64,000 bases of DNA from Glycine soja (taxonomy: Eukaryota; Streptophyta; Magnoliopsida; Fabales; Fabaceae), in the NCBI RefSeq assembly GCF_004193775.1, contig NC_041012.1, positions 12,979,223 through 13,043,222 on the forward strand, given 5' to 3'. Shown in pieces: positions 45,039-55,559 of the stretch. How positions within the stretch are numbered: the stretch's first letter is position 1; each line of letters starts with the position of its first letter. A model generated the notes under the pieces. The model was not told where the DNA came from. It did not search any database and saw only the letters and a list, made by a program, of their open reading frames with translations. Both the position numbers and the translations under genes were made by a program.

Positions 45039-47104
45039 TGTCGCAACCTACCCTTCGGCGGGAGGGCGACGCGTGACTCGCGGGATGCGTGTTCCACGAA
45101 AGGAATACGCGCGGAGTCGCCACCAACGTTTATTTGAGGAAAACGTCGGAAAAACCGGAAAAGACGCGATCTACGAACTTTTAAGTGAAAGGTTCGGGAG
45201 TTGTATTTACGCGCGGGGAAGGTATTAGCACCCCACACGTCCGTCACAAGGGACGACAGCCTTTAATCGAATGTGCAAACATGACTTTGATTTTTACGTT
45301 CCCTTTTATGTCCTTATATCCTTTATACCCTTTTTATATTTTTTCTCTTTTTGTGGTCGACAAGGGTGTTTCCCTTTGCTCCTACGTATTCCTCAATTGG
45401 GATGAGAAAATCAGACCTACGTAGTTCTTTCGGAACAAAGTGTTTGGTTAAGTTGTTTTTTATCTTTTTGCAAGATATATTTTGATTGAAAAAAGGTCAT
45501 TTGAGGTGTTGGACCATTAAATGATCTTTTGATTTTGAAAGGAGAGAAATGTTAAGGTGTTGGACCATTAACGATTTCTCGGGGTGGTCGACAAAAGCGG
45601 GGCTTTTGCTCCTACGTATCCTCAATTGCGATGAGGAAATCAGACCTACGTAGTTCTTGCAAAAGCGGTAAAGTCACATGTTGATTTTATGCTTTTGAAC
45701 GGTCCATGTTAACCGATAAAAGCAAAGAGGACCGTTTAAGGCGTTGGACCTTAAAACGGTTTTTAGTGATTTTTCGGAAAAAAACTTGATTTGTGAGTTG
45801 ATTTTAGTCTTAGTTTCACTTTGGTTATTAATCAATTCATTCAAGGAAACTTCCAAAGAAAAACGTCCGATTGATTTTTTTTATTATTTTATTCAAAGAT
45901 ATTTTGATTATTTTATTATTATTTTTCAAGATATTTTGATTATTTTATTATTATTTTACTTTTTTTGGTTCAACCGAGGTTATAGCGTGAACGATCGGTT
46001 AGATTTCGTTTTAACAGTGATTAAACGAGATTACAACACAAATGATCGGTTGAAATTCATTTTATCATTTATTAGACGAGAAAACGGCTTAAATAAATGG
46101 TTAAAGCACGTTAAAAACGGAAGAAAAGAAAACTGAAAGTAAACGAAATTAAAGTGAAAGTACACAAAACAAGAAATGAATTGAAAGTCTCGGATTCGAA
46201 AACTTACCCATTGAAGAACGAAGAACGAACGAAGAACGGATGAAGAACGGTGAAGAACGACGAAGAACGATGAAGAATTTCCACAGAATCGCTTACGGAA
46301 GCGTTACGGAAGTACTTCGACTTGTTTTTTCTTCACGAAAACGTGTTTTTTGCCCAAAATAGCCGAAATGCATAGCCAAAGGGGTCTTGAACATTTTGAA
46401 ACAGCTCCCCCTCCCTATTTATAGAAAAAAGGAGGTGCTTGCCGCCCAAAGACTTAATGAAGAAGATTTCTAAGCGCACCCGAATTACTAAGTTCACCCC
46501 CCTTTTCGTATTTTATGGAAAAGTTACGGAAGCCTTACGGAAGTGTTTTCGAATTTGATTTTCATCTTTTTTCTCTTCCCTTTCACCAATGTTAAGTGGA
46601 ATATGCTTACCCAAGGTTTTCGGAAACCATTTTTCAAAAACGTGGAGGAGCTTGCCTCCCAGTTGCTTCCTCCTTAAGCAACCCAACTTCCAAAATGTTC
46701 TGGAAGGGCCTAGATTTGAATTGCTATTTACACCCCTATCTTGATAAGTTCACCCCCCTTACCTTTTTTGGTGATTCTTTTTTCGTAAAGTTACGGAAAC
46801 TTAAGAATCTCGTAACGATACTTGTTTTCTTTCCGTAATGTTACGGAACCTTGCGGATTACATAATCATCCCCTTTTTGACTTACGGAATGTTACGAAAT
46901 CTCACTTAATTATGCAACGATGCTTCCATTTGATTTCCGGTGTGTCACGGAAACTTACGGATTGTGCATCAATATTTTTTGGTTTTCCGGCATGTCCTGG
47001 AATTTCACAAATTGCCTAATGATGGGTGCCAAGCACCTCACAAGGACCAAAGAAAGGTCGCATGTCATCAAGCAAAGGTCCCCGGACGAAATTAGGGTAT
47101 GACA
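45039..47104 (-). repeat. Ogre 3' LTR
   Basis: 2066 bp. Compared with the 5' LTR it lacks a block of about 40 bp (near 46618, corresponding to 62230-62270) and otherwise shows few differences by eye. It contains two CTACGTA modules (45356-45430, 45587-45657), degenerate TTACGGAA repeats (46780-46990) and a minus-strand TATA box CTATAAATAG at 46424-46415. Confidence 0.92.
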
Positions 47105-47120
47105 GTTGCCCCTCTTTACT
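47105..47120 (-). other. Ogre polypurine tract
   Basis: Minus strand AGTAAAGAGGGGCAAC directly before the TGTCATACCC start of the 3' LTR. An AAAGAGGGGCA-like PPT is usual for Ogre/Tat elements. Confidence 0.75.
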
Positions 47121-47234
47121 TGTCTTTTATTGGAGATAAAAGGAAAGTAAAGACAAGACACTAATTTCGTTCCTCTCGATTTGACGAGAGTCGCAGGTGA
47201 CCATAAAATCTCCACATGCAAATGACTTGTTGTT

Positions 47235-47598
47235 CCCGGAATTTCACAAATTGCCTAATGATGGGTGCCAAGCACCTCACAAGGACCAAAGAAAGGTCGC
47301 ATGTCATCAAGCAAAGATCCCCGGATGAAATTAGGGTATGACACTAATTTCGTTCCTCTCGGTTGACGAGAGTCGCGGGTGACCATAAAATTTCCGCATG
47401 TAAATGACTTGTTGTTCCCGGAATTTCACAAATTGCCTAATGATGGGTGCCAAGCACCTCACAAGGACCAAACAAAGGTCGCATGCCATCAAGCAAAGAT
47501 CCCCGGACGAAATTAGGGTATGACACTAATTTCGTTCCTCTCGGTTGACGAGAGTCGCGGGTGACCGTAAAATTTCCGCATGTAAATGACTCGTTGTT
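47235..47598. repeat. Two tandem 182-bp units containing the LTR terminus
   Basis: Each unit begins CCCGGAATTTCACAAATTGC, continues through the sequence that ends the LTR (GAAATTAGGGTATGACA) and then CTAATTTCGTTCCTCTCGGT to AAATGACTTGTTGTT. The same text at 46997-47104 is the true end of the LTR, where the PPT follows. In the internal units the PPT segment is absent. The array therefore amplified the LTR edge inside the element. Confidence 0.88.
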
Positions 47599-47637
47599 CC
47601 CGGAGGAACAAAAGGTGCAGAAGACTATGTCAGTCTC

Positions 47638-48695
47638 TGCATGTCATCGGGCCCGCCGCCTCTGGATGACACAAGGGTGCGGATAACCGTAAGGTATCTC
47701 TGCGTGTCATCGGGCCCGCCGCCTCTGGATGACACAAGGGTGCAGAATAACCAAATTTTGTCTCTGCATGTCATCGGGCCCGCCGCCTCTGGATGACAAA
47801 AGGGTGCGGATAACCGTAAGGTATCTCCGTGTGTCATCGGGCCCGCCGCCTCTGGATGACACAAGGGTGCGGATAACCGTAAGGTATCTCCGCGTGTCAT
47901 CGGGCCCGCCGCCTCTGGATGACACAAGGGTGCAGAATGACCAAATTTTGTCGCTGCGTGTCATTGGGCCCGCCGCCTCTGGATGACAAAAGGGTGCGGA
48001 TAACCGTAAGGTATCTCCGCGTGTCATCGGGCCCGCCGCCTCTGGATGACACAAGGGTGCAGAATGACCAAATTTTGTCTCTGCGTGTCATCGGGCCCGC
48101 CGCCTCTGGATGACAAAAGGGTGCGGATAACCGTAAGGTATCTCCGCGTGTCATCGGGCCCGCCGCCTCTGGATGACACAAGGGTGCAGAATGACCAAAT
48201 TTTGTCTCTGCGTGTCATCGGGCCCGCCGCCTTTGGATGACAAAAGGGTGCGGATAACTATAAGGTATCTCCGCGTGTCATCGGGCCCGCCGCCTCTGGA
48301 TGACACAAGGGTGCAGAATGACCAAATTTTGTCTCTGCGTGTCATCGGGCCCGCCGCCTCTGGATGACAAAAGGGTGCGGATAACTATAAGGTATCTCCG
48401 CGTGTCATCGGGCCCGCCGCCTCTGGATGACACAAGGGTGCAGAATGACCAAATTTTGTCTCTGCGTGTCATCGGGCCCGCCGCCTCTGGTTGACAAAAG
48501 GGTGCGGACAACCGTAAGGTATCTCCGCGTGTCATCGGGCCCGCCGCCTCTGGATGACACAAGGGTGCAGAATGACCAAATTTTGTCTCTGCGTGTCATC
48601 GGGTCCACCACCTCTGGATGACAAAAGGGTGCGGATAACCGTAAGGTATCTCCGCGTGTCATCGGGCCCGCCGCCTCTGGATGACACAAGGGTGC
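47638..48695. repeat. 127-bp satellite-like array in the Ogre 3' region
   Basis: About 17 half-units of two kinds (64 and 63 bp) alternate to give a 127-bp period. Both begin TGTCATCGGGCCCGCCGCCT followed by CTGGATGACA. One continues CAAGGGTGCAGAATGACCAA, the other AAAGGGTGCGGATAACCGTA. Units are nearly identical, and the GC-rich core stands out in an AT-rich window. In each half-unit TGTCATC and GATGACA can pair. Open frames on both strands are by-products. Ogre 3' regions are a known source of plant satellites. Confidence 0.95.
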
Positions 48696-48699
48696 ATGT

Positions 48700-49130
48700 C
48701 ACATGACCTCAGGGTCATTATGACAAAGATTATGGGGCGGCCGACAAAAGCAAGGCTCTTGCTCCTACGTATCCTCCAATGAGGAACTCAGACCTACGTA
48801 GTTCTAGATAACTTGTGAGACTTGAAAAAGTCTCCACCAGAAGATGCCTACATCTCCGGAAAGGGCGCAGATGACCATATTGGCCTCTGCTTATCAATCA
48901 CACTCGAGGTGCGGATAACCGTAAGGTGTCTCCGCGGGCTACCAGCTCTTGGGTCATGGTAACAGAAAGCGGTGCGGTCGACAAAAGCGAGGCTTTTGCT
49001 CCTATGTATCCTCCCATGAGGAACTCAGACCTACGTAGTTCTTGATAACTTGTGAGACTTGAAAAAGTCTCGGTGTTTTCTCCACTAAAATGCAAACATG
49101 CTTTAGCAAAGAGACAAATATTCCAACTGA
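48700..49130. repeat. Two diverged copies of a module of about 240 bp
   Basis: Both copies contain the CTACGTA hairpin module (48740-48805, 48977-49042) followed by the same ATAACTTGTGAGACTTGAAA AAGTCTC text. The LTRs contain the module as well. Confidence 0.8.
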
Positions 49131-49717
49131 TTAGAGCAGCATATGCCTTTTTGAGTGAAAAACAATGCGTCTACCGGGGAAGGAGAGTATGCTGATGAAA
49201 TTTTCTCATAACCATAAATGAGATTTTGGATGTTAGCATTTCGTTTCTAAATGACCATTTAGAGGAAACCCTGGGTTCGACAAAAATAGAAGAAAATCAC
49301 TCAAAGTGTATCAATCTCGCACAGGTAAGTGTTTCATCCTAATTCCGAACCATAGATATGTCATGACTTGACTTTGCAAATTATTTCCTATCAAATCAAA
49401 AATTACATGCGTGATCATGGATCAATAGGGCTTCCCTTGGGAATGGGTTCTTTTGGTGGGTTTTTCGGCTCTTGTGTGTTTTTGCCCCTTTTCCTTTTCT
49501 GTTTTGGTTTTGCGCGAGGCGAACAAGTCACCGACGCACAGGATTTTGGTTGGTAATCAAAGGGAGAAGACCACTTTAGGTCATGGTTTCCTTTTCTTTC
49601 TTTTGTTCATTTGGTGACAATTCTGTATTGTTCAGATATTGTCTGGTCAAAAGACCTTTCTGCACATTTCTTCTAGTTTCTTTGATCAAGAACTTTCTTT
49701 CCTTCCTTTTTTTACTT
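49131..49717. other. Ogre 3' region, no gene recognised
   Basis: Single-copy sequence within the element. Frames are short and hydrophobic by composition, and no retroelement motif is seen. A purine/pyrimidine-skewed tract starts near 49570. Confidence 0.4.
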
Positions 49718-49885
49718 TCTCCCGTTCTTTGGTTGGGAATTTTATTTCTTTTCTTTTTGCTTTCTCCCACTCTTTGATTGGGAATTTCCTTTCTTTTCTT
49801 TTTGCTTTCTCCCACTCTTTGATTGAGAATTTCCTTTCTTTTCTTTTTGCTTTCTCTTTGATTGGAAATTTTCCTTCTTTCCTTT
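49718..49885. repeat. 45-bp pyrimidine-rich tandem repeat, about four copies
   Basis: The unit is CACTCTTTGATTGGGAATTT plus CCTTTCTTTTCTTTTTGCTT plus TCTCC, with small changes between copies. The unit length is a multiple of three, so Phe/Leu-rich frames run through it on one strand and Lys-rich ones on the other. These are not genes. Confidence 0.85.
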
Positions 49886-50454
49886 TTTGCTTCCGAGGGT
49901 AAGGATTATAGTGAGTCATGATTTTGGCTCAAGGTTTGTAGAATGGCTAGACATGATACATGTCGGGGTTTGGTTTGGCTCAAGGATAAAAGGGGTGCCC
50001 CACATTATTTCCATGACACAAATGCAAAAATGATGATTTGGAAACTTTATGCAAAACTGGTCATGCATGCACCTATGCGGACACTCAAGTGTCAAATTTT
50101 TATGGTCATGTGATGCTAGGGCTCAGGATTCATTTCCTCTATTTTAGTCAACCCAATGTTTCCAAAATATGTTCTTTTATCCATTTGTACATTCATCCAA
50201 GTCCATTTCGGGCGTTCGGGAAAATTTCACAGCATTCACCCTTCAGGTGTACACACATTTTTTTTCCAAAAACTAGCTATGATCAGCAAATTTTTCTTCA
50301 AAGAAAAGTTGGAAGTCATCTCTTTTCAAAAGCATGTTGGTTTTTCAGCTAGACAACTTATTTTTCTTTTTTCTCTCTTTTTTTCTTCTTTTTTTTTATT
50401 TGTTTATTTCTTTTTCTTGTTTGTTTTTTTTTTCTTCTCTTTTTTTTTTCATGA

Positions 50455-50812
50455 GGTATTTTGCTATATACATGCATATCCAAGGTATCTTGCTACCTAA
50501 ACATACATATATATGTTTTGTAAGGTATTTTTGCTATATACATGCATATCCAAGGTATCTTTCTACCTAAACATACATATATATTTTGTGAAGTATTTTT
50601 TGTTTACATACATGCATATCTAAGGTATCTTTCTACCTAAACATACATATATATATTTTGTGAAGTGTTTTTTGTTTACATACATGCATATCTAAGGTAT
50701 TTTTCTACCTAAACATACATATATATATTTTGTGAAGTGATTTTTGTTTACATACATGCATATCTAAGGTATTTTCACTACCTAAACATACATATATATG
50801 TTTTGTAAGGTA
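50455..50812. repeat. Tandem repeat of about 70 bp, five copies
   Basis: Each unit contains ATACATGCATATCCAAGGTA, TCTTGCTACCTAAACATACA and TATATATGTTTTGTAAGG-like text. Inverted motifs AGGTA/TACCT and AAACATA/TATGTTT lie within every unit. The array is AT-rich, unlike the 127-bp and 24-bp arrays. Confidence 0.88.
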
Positions 50813-51784
50813 TGACTACCTTCCGAGCTTGCGCTTGTTTTATTTAAATTCCCAGGATCATGAGCAACTAGGTGCATCCTACTATAAAAAGTGATCAAAT
50901 AGCAGGCAGAAATTTAAAAGGTACTAGGTTGCCTCCTAGTAGCGCTTCTTTAACGTCTTGAGCTGGACGCCTTATGACTTGTCGGTCACTGACCTAGTAC
51001 TTTGCTTACCTTTGGCTTTGGACTTGGTCGCCTATTGGTCGGCCATGTGGTGTAGGCAATACTCAAACCTTTTTGTGGATGAGCAGAGGTGAACTCTAGA
51101 GGTGATGGCGGTGCGTCTGTTGCCCGCTGCCAGCCATCGCCAGGCTGCTGTGGTGTTTCGCCCTGTGCCTGCCTGGAGACGCAGAACTTCTTGATGAAAG
51201 CTCGATTGGTAGGGGGGACTTGATGACCTTGCTGGGGGCGACAGGCACTCCCTAGAACTATGCCACGACGACATGAACTTGCTGGGGGGAACGGGCGCCC
51301 TGTAGGGCCGACAGAGGCCCGTAACCAGAGCTGGAAACCCCAGGGCCCTGTTGGACTTCTTCAGGTCCACTGGGTGTCTTTGTGGGTGCGATCCCTGCAA
51401 ACAATAGATGGTATCAGAAATCAGTTGAACCATATGCATACTTACCCATGTCGGGACGACACAGACCAACTGATACTTTTGCAGGGGGAGATTGGCATTG
51501 CGGTCGCTGGGCAGAATGTTGCTAAGTAGCAATGTCATCTATATCTGTGTAAGAGTGGTCATGTTGGTGCGCATGATCCGCACTCATCTCTTTGCAGCGG
51601 CACGGGTGAAATCTTGCCCCGGTATGCATAGTAGCTGTGTGATAGCCTCCCTCTCTGTTTGTGCTCGCACAGTTGGCTGTCCTCCAATATCAGGGGGTGG
51701 CCCAGGAACCGTTAAAAGGAAACTACTGGTCCCTTAACCAGGAGTGCAAGTCTTGGTTAAGCATTTAAGGATAGAGGACCTTAA
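50813..51784. other. Ogre 3' region between arrays, no gene recognised
   Basis: GC-moderate sequence with several open frames on both strands. None shows a retroelement or host motif that I can name. A short inverted repeat ACTAGGTTGCCTCCTAGT is at about 50924-50941. Confidence 0.4.
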
Positions 51785-52785
51785 ATTCTCTTAAGGTGCG
51801 GATGTGGAGCACACTGAAAATGAGGACACGTAGCCCTCTAAAGGTGAGGGCGTGCAACCCTCTCAAGGCGAGGATGTATAGTCCTCTAGAGGTGAGGGCG
51901 TGTAGTCCTCTCAAGGTGAGGGCGTGCAGCCCTCTGTTGGCGAGGACGTGTAGTCCTCTAAAGGTGAAGGCGTGTAGCCCTCTGTTGGCGAGGACGTGTA
52001 GTCCTCTAAAGGTGAGGGCGTGTAGCCCTACGAAGGTGAGGATATGCAGTCCTCTGATGGCGAGGGCGTGTAGCCCTCTGAAGGTGAGGACGTGTGGTCC
52101 TCTGATGGCGAGGGCGTGTAGCCCTACGAAGGTGAGGACATGTAGTCCTCTGAAGGTGAGGGTAACTAGTACCCAAGGCAAGGGCGAGTAGCCCTCTCAA
52201 GGCGAGGACGTGTAGTCCTCTGGAGGTGAGGGCGTGCAACCCTCTGATGGTGAGGACATGTAGTCCTCTCAAGGCGAGGACGTGTAGTCCTCTGGAGGTG
52301 AGGGCGTGCAGCCCTCTGATGGTGAGGACATGTAGTCCTCTCAAGGCGAGGACGTTTAGTCCTCTCAAGGTGAGGACGTGCAGCCCTCTGTTGGCGAGGA
52401 CGTGTAGTCCTCTAAAGGTGAGGGCGTGTAGCCCTACGTTGGCGAGGACGTGTAGTCCTCTCAAGGTGAGGGCGTGCAGCCCTCTGTTGGCGAGGACGTG
52501 TAGTCCTCTAAAGGTGAGGGCGTGTAGCCCTACGAAGGTGAGGACATGCAGTCCTCTGATGGCGAGGGCGTGTAACCCTCTGAAGGTGAGGACATGCAGT
52601 CCTCTGATGGCGAGGGCGTGTAGCCCTCTGAAGGTGAGGACACGCAGTCCTCTGATGGCGAGGGCGTGTAGCCCTCTGAAGGTGAGGACATGCAGTCCTC
52701 TGAAAGTGAGGACACACAGTCCTCTTAAGGTGAGGGCGTGCATCCCTCTGTTGGCGAGGAGTGTAGTCCTCTGAAGACCAGGGTA
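51785..52785. repeat. 24-bp hairpin minisatellite, about 40 copies
   Basis: The unit is GGTGAGGACGTGTAGTCCTC plus TGAA, or the variant GGCGAGGGCGTGTAGCCCTC plus TGAA. Each unit holds a 6-bp inverted repeat around a 5-base spacer: GAGGAC-GTGTA-GTCCTC or GAGGGC-GTGTA-GCCCTC. The fifth position of the left arm and its partner mostly change together. Two sub-arrays (51785-52155, 52170-52785) each end in an ACTAGTACCC motif (GGTAACTAGTACCC at about 52160, the palindrome GGGTACTAGTACCC at 52786-52799). Eight-residue protein repeats in all frames follow from the unit length. Confidence 0.93.
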
Positions 52786-53277
52786 CTAGTACCCGAGGGT
52801 CCATCCTTATGAGAAAGCAAGAGATCGACTCATCGAGAGAGCCGGTCATCCCAAATTCAAAAGATTTGGACATTTAGATGTAGGGAATCTATGTAGTTAA
52901 CATGATTTTGAGGGATGCAAATGCATGCAACCTTTGTTGTGAAATTTGGGTAAATGCGGACTTTATATGAAACAATGCAATGTAATGGAAAGTTGTACAA
53001 TGTTCATGGCATTCTTTCCCTATTTTGTGATTTTGATTTTGATTTGATTTTTTTTTTTTTTTGGAAAACACAGATTGACTGCCCTTTTGAAAAAGGTGAT
53101 AATTCATGCAACCTCATCCTATCTTTTTGCAAATCTCTCCGGGAACTCCCTCAGAGTGTATGTTCTTTTTGATTTAGTCACTTGACCATTTTGGAGTGAC
53201 AGCAATGGAGTCGTTTGATGTTTAATAAATCCATTGAAATCCTAGGGCTTGTCCCTTTTTTTTTGTTAAAAACATCG

Positions 53278-53520
53278 ATGGGTGAGAACTTTTGATCGGC
53301 CCCTATGTTCACTTGAGGCTCATGCACGGTGCCCCTCATTGCCCCAGTGTAAGGCTTTGAGGTACCAATCGTTGTCTTTCGTCATGACCTTGTAGCTGGG
53401 AACCTATTGAGTGAGAACTTCTAATCTGCCCCTAGGTTCGTTTGAGGTTTATGCATGGGGCCTTTCATTGCCCAGTGTAGGGCTTAGAGGTACCAATTGT
53501 TGTCTTGTTTTCACAACCTC
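53278..53520. repeat. Two copies of a 120-bp direct repeat
   Basis: GTGAGAACTTTTGATCGGCC and GTGAGAACTTCTAATCTGCC each start a unit that continues with CTTGAGGCTCATGC-like text, TGCCCCAGTGTAAGG and GAGGTACCAATCGTTGTCTT, ending in CTTGTAGCTGGGAA or CTCGTAGTGAGGAA. Moderately diverged. Confidence 0.75.
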
Positions 53521-53625
53521 GTAGTGAGGAAGAATGAAAGACACAATTGATTCTTGCAAAAAGAATTTTCCAAGGACGAGAAATAGTTGAAGGATTTTTT
53601 GATGGATTAAGTCAAATGACTCCTA

Positions 53626-54669
53626 TGTAGAAGCAAGATGTTTTGATGTTTTGATGATGCCAAAGGATCAAGTGCTTCCAAGTTTTATTCAAGGCAAGAA
53701 TCCAAGAATCCAAGAAAATCAAGATATATGATCAAGTTGATTTCTAGAATCTTTTGGAAGAAGTTTCCAAATTGAAAAAACAAAAGGTTTGACCAAAGAA
53801 TTCTATCATTTCAAATTGAGATTTGCTCTCCGGTAATCGATTACCAGCAGCTGAAAATGTTTATAACAGTCACTAGAAATTTGAATTCAAAATTTATAAT
53901 GTGTAATCGATTACACATGGATGGTAATTGATTACCAACAATTTATTCAAATTTTAAAGCCTGTGATCTATTACACAAGTCTTGTAATCGATTACCAGAG
54001 GAGATTTTCAGAAAATAATTTCCAAGAGTCACATCTATTCAAATGGTTTATGAATGGCCATCAAAGGTGACTTGGAAACACGAATTTAAATAGAGTTTTC
54101 ATTGCCCACAAAGTTTATCCTCTCAAAAGATTAAGAGTTTTTCTGAACTGAACTGTCTTATCCTCTCAAAAAGATTCCTTGGTCAACCACTTGCATATTC
54201 AATAAGGAATTTTGATTGGTCTTCATTATACAATCTATCCCTTTTAAGAGAGATTTCTTCTTCTCTTCTTCTTACTTCTGAAAAGGGATTAAGAGACTGA
54301 GAGTCTCTTATTGTAGAGGATTCTTGAACACAAGGGAAGGGTTGTCCCTGTGTGGTTCAGACTTTGTAAAAGGAGTTTTACAAAGAGAGTGGAAAATCTC
54401 AAGTGGGTTTCTTGAGGACTGGACGTAGGCGCGGGAAGTGGCCGAACCAGTATAAATCAAGTTTGCATTCCTCTCTTCCTTTAAACTTCTTTTATTGCTA
54501 TTTATCTTTTGCTTTAAAGAAGTTTATTTTGATTTGTCTTTTGAGTAATTCATGTTAAGGGTGCATTGTTAATCCAAAAAGAAAGAGTGATAGTTCAATT
54601 GGGGAATAGTCTTTGCATCTTAATTCAACCCCCCTTTTTCTTAAGGTAACTGAGGCCATTTGTCCAACA
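53626..54669. mobile_element. Solo LTR inside the Ogre (TSD TCCTA)
   Basis: Ends TGTAGAAGCA...TTTGTCCAACA, 1044 bp, flanked by TCCTA on both sides (53621-53625 and 54670-54674). Inside are several GTAATCGATTACCA-type palindromes (53830-54000), a sequence common in legume repeats. It is probably of Copia type; its end region resembles the Sirevirus LTR (ACTGGACGTAGG, TCTCTTCCTTT). Orientation is not certain. Confidence 0.88.
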
Positions 54670-54674
54670 TCCTA

Positions 54675-55559
54675 TTCTTGACAACTCGCTTCTCTAAGAA
54701 GACAAACTTTCTGGAATGATAAAATGAAGTCACATGAACGTCTATATTTTTACTTGAAAACACAGTCAATCAAATGCCTTTTTATTTTTTTTTTATTTTG
54801 AAACTTATTTTTTTATTTTGAAACTTATTTGTTTTGAACTTTACTCGTTGTTTTACGGCACCCCCGCCAACGTGCAAGACGAGTAATTTCTGATTGAACA
54901 GTCTTGGAAGTCAACACTCAGGAGCGCAGGTCGCTTGAGCAAATAGACCAATGGCTTGCACCCACATTCTGGTGAAAGTTGAATAAGCAAACATGCGTTT
55001 GTGAGAGGATGAGGGACAAGGATGTCCATTTTATCCATATCATTTAGCATTGTAACTGTGGTTTATAATAATGGCATAAACTTGAAAATCCTGATGAGTC
55101 ATAACAACAGCTTCCATAATTGCCCCATGTATGGTGTTGCTTGTCAATGTTATGATTCAACAAGCGATTCTCCTCAAATTTCAGCCAGCCCGTATCAATT
55201 AGACTTCACACTTTATGCTTCGGGGTCATACAATGCTCAATGGAATGCCCCAGGGCTCCTCCACGATAAGCACACGTTGCGTTCGAGTCGTATCCTCAAA
55301 AAAATGGAGGTTGAGGAACCTTGGTTGGGGTTATGGCTACCATTGAATTATTGAGTGGATATGGGATCAAGTTTAGCATATGACAACGGAATTTGGGGTG
55401 AACCCTACAGGCTTTTTGCTGCAAAATTCTTTTTTGTTGGTGTTTTTTTGGTTTGTGCTAAAGGTGGTCTTCATCATTGGAAGTGCGGTAGATAGGCTTT
55501 GTGGTTGATTTAGGGATGGCCTTTGTGGATAACTGGGTGGTGGGTAAGGAGGAGGTTTG
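54675..55559 (-). other. Ogre region downstream of gag, decayed
   Basis: Reading the minus strand past the gag frames gives Pro-rich and then stop-rich text, for example PPYPPPSYPQRPSLNQPQ near 55550-55490, which resembles the gag C-terminus of Ogre elements. A protease or RT that should follow is not visible. The junction to the tandem-array region must lie about here. Confidence 0.5.

Noticed and set aside
47625..48689. Open frames of 64-115 codons on both strands rich in SSGPPPLDD or RGGGPDDT
   Set aside because: They are produced by the 127-bp tandem repeat. They occur in several frames and on both strands and end where the array ends.
49576..49919. Lys-rich and Phe/Leu-rich frames in the pyrimidine tract
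   Set aside because: Composition artefact of the 45-bp repeat.
47638..52785. Regular direct repeats considered as a CRISPR array
   Set aside because: Units are head-to-tail without unique spacers, the DNA is a plant retrotransposon, and no cas genes are present.
51765..52873. Long frames with eight-residue repeats (GLHALTFR, SPLKVRAC and similar)
   Set aside because: The 24-bp unit is a multiple of three, so all frames stay open. There is no start context or non-repeat domain.
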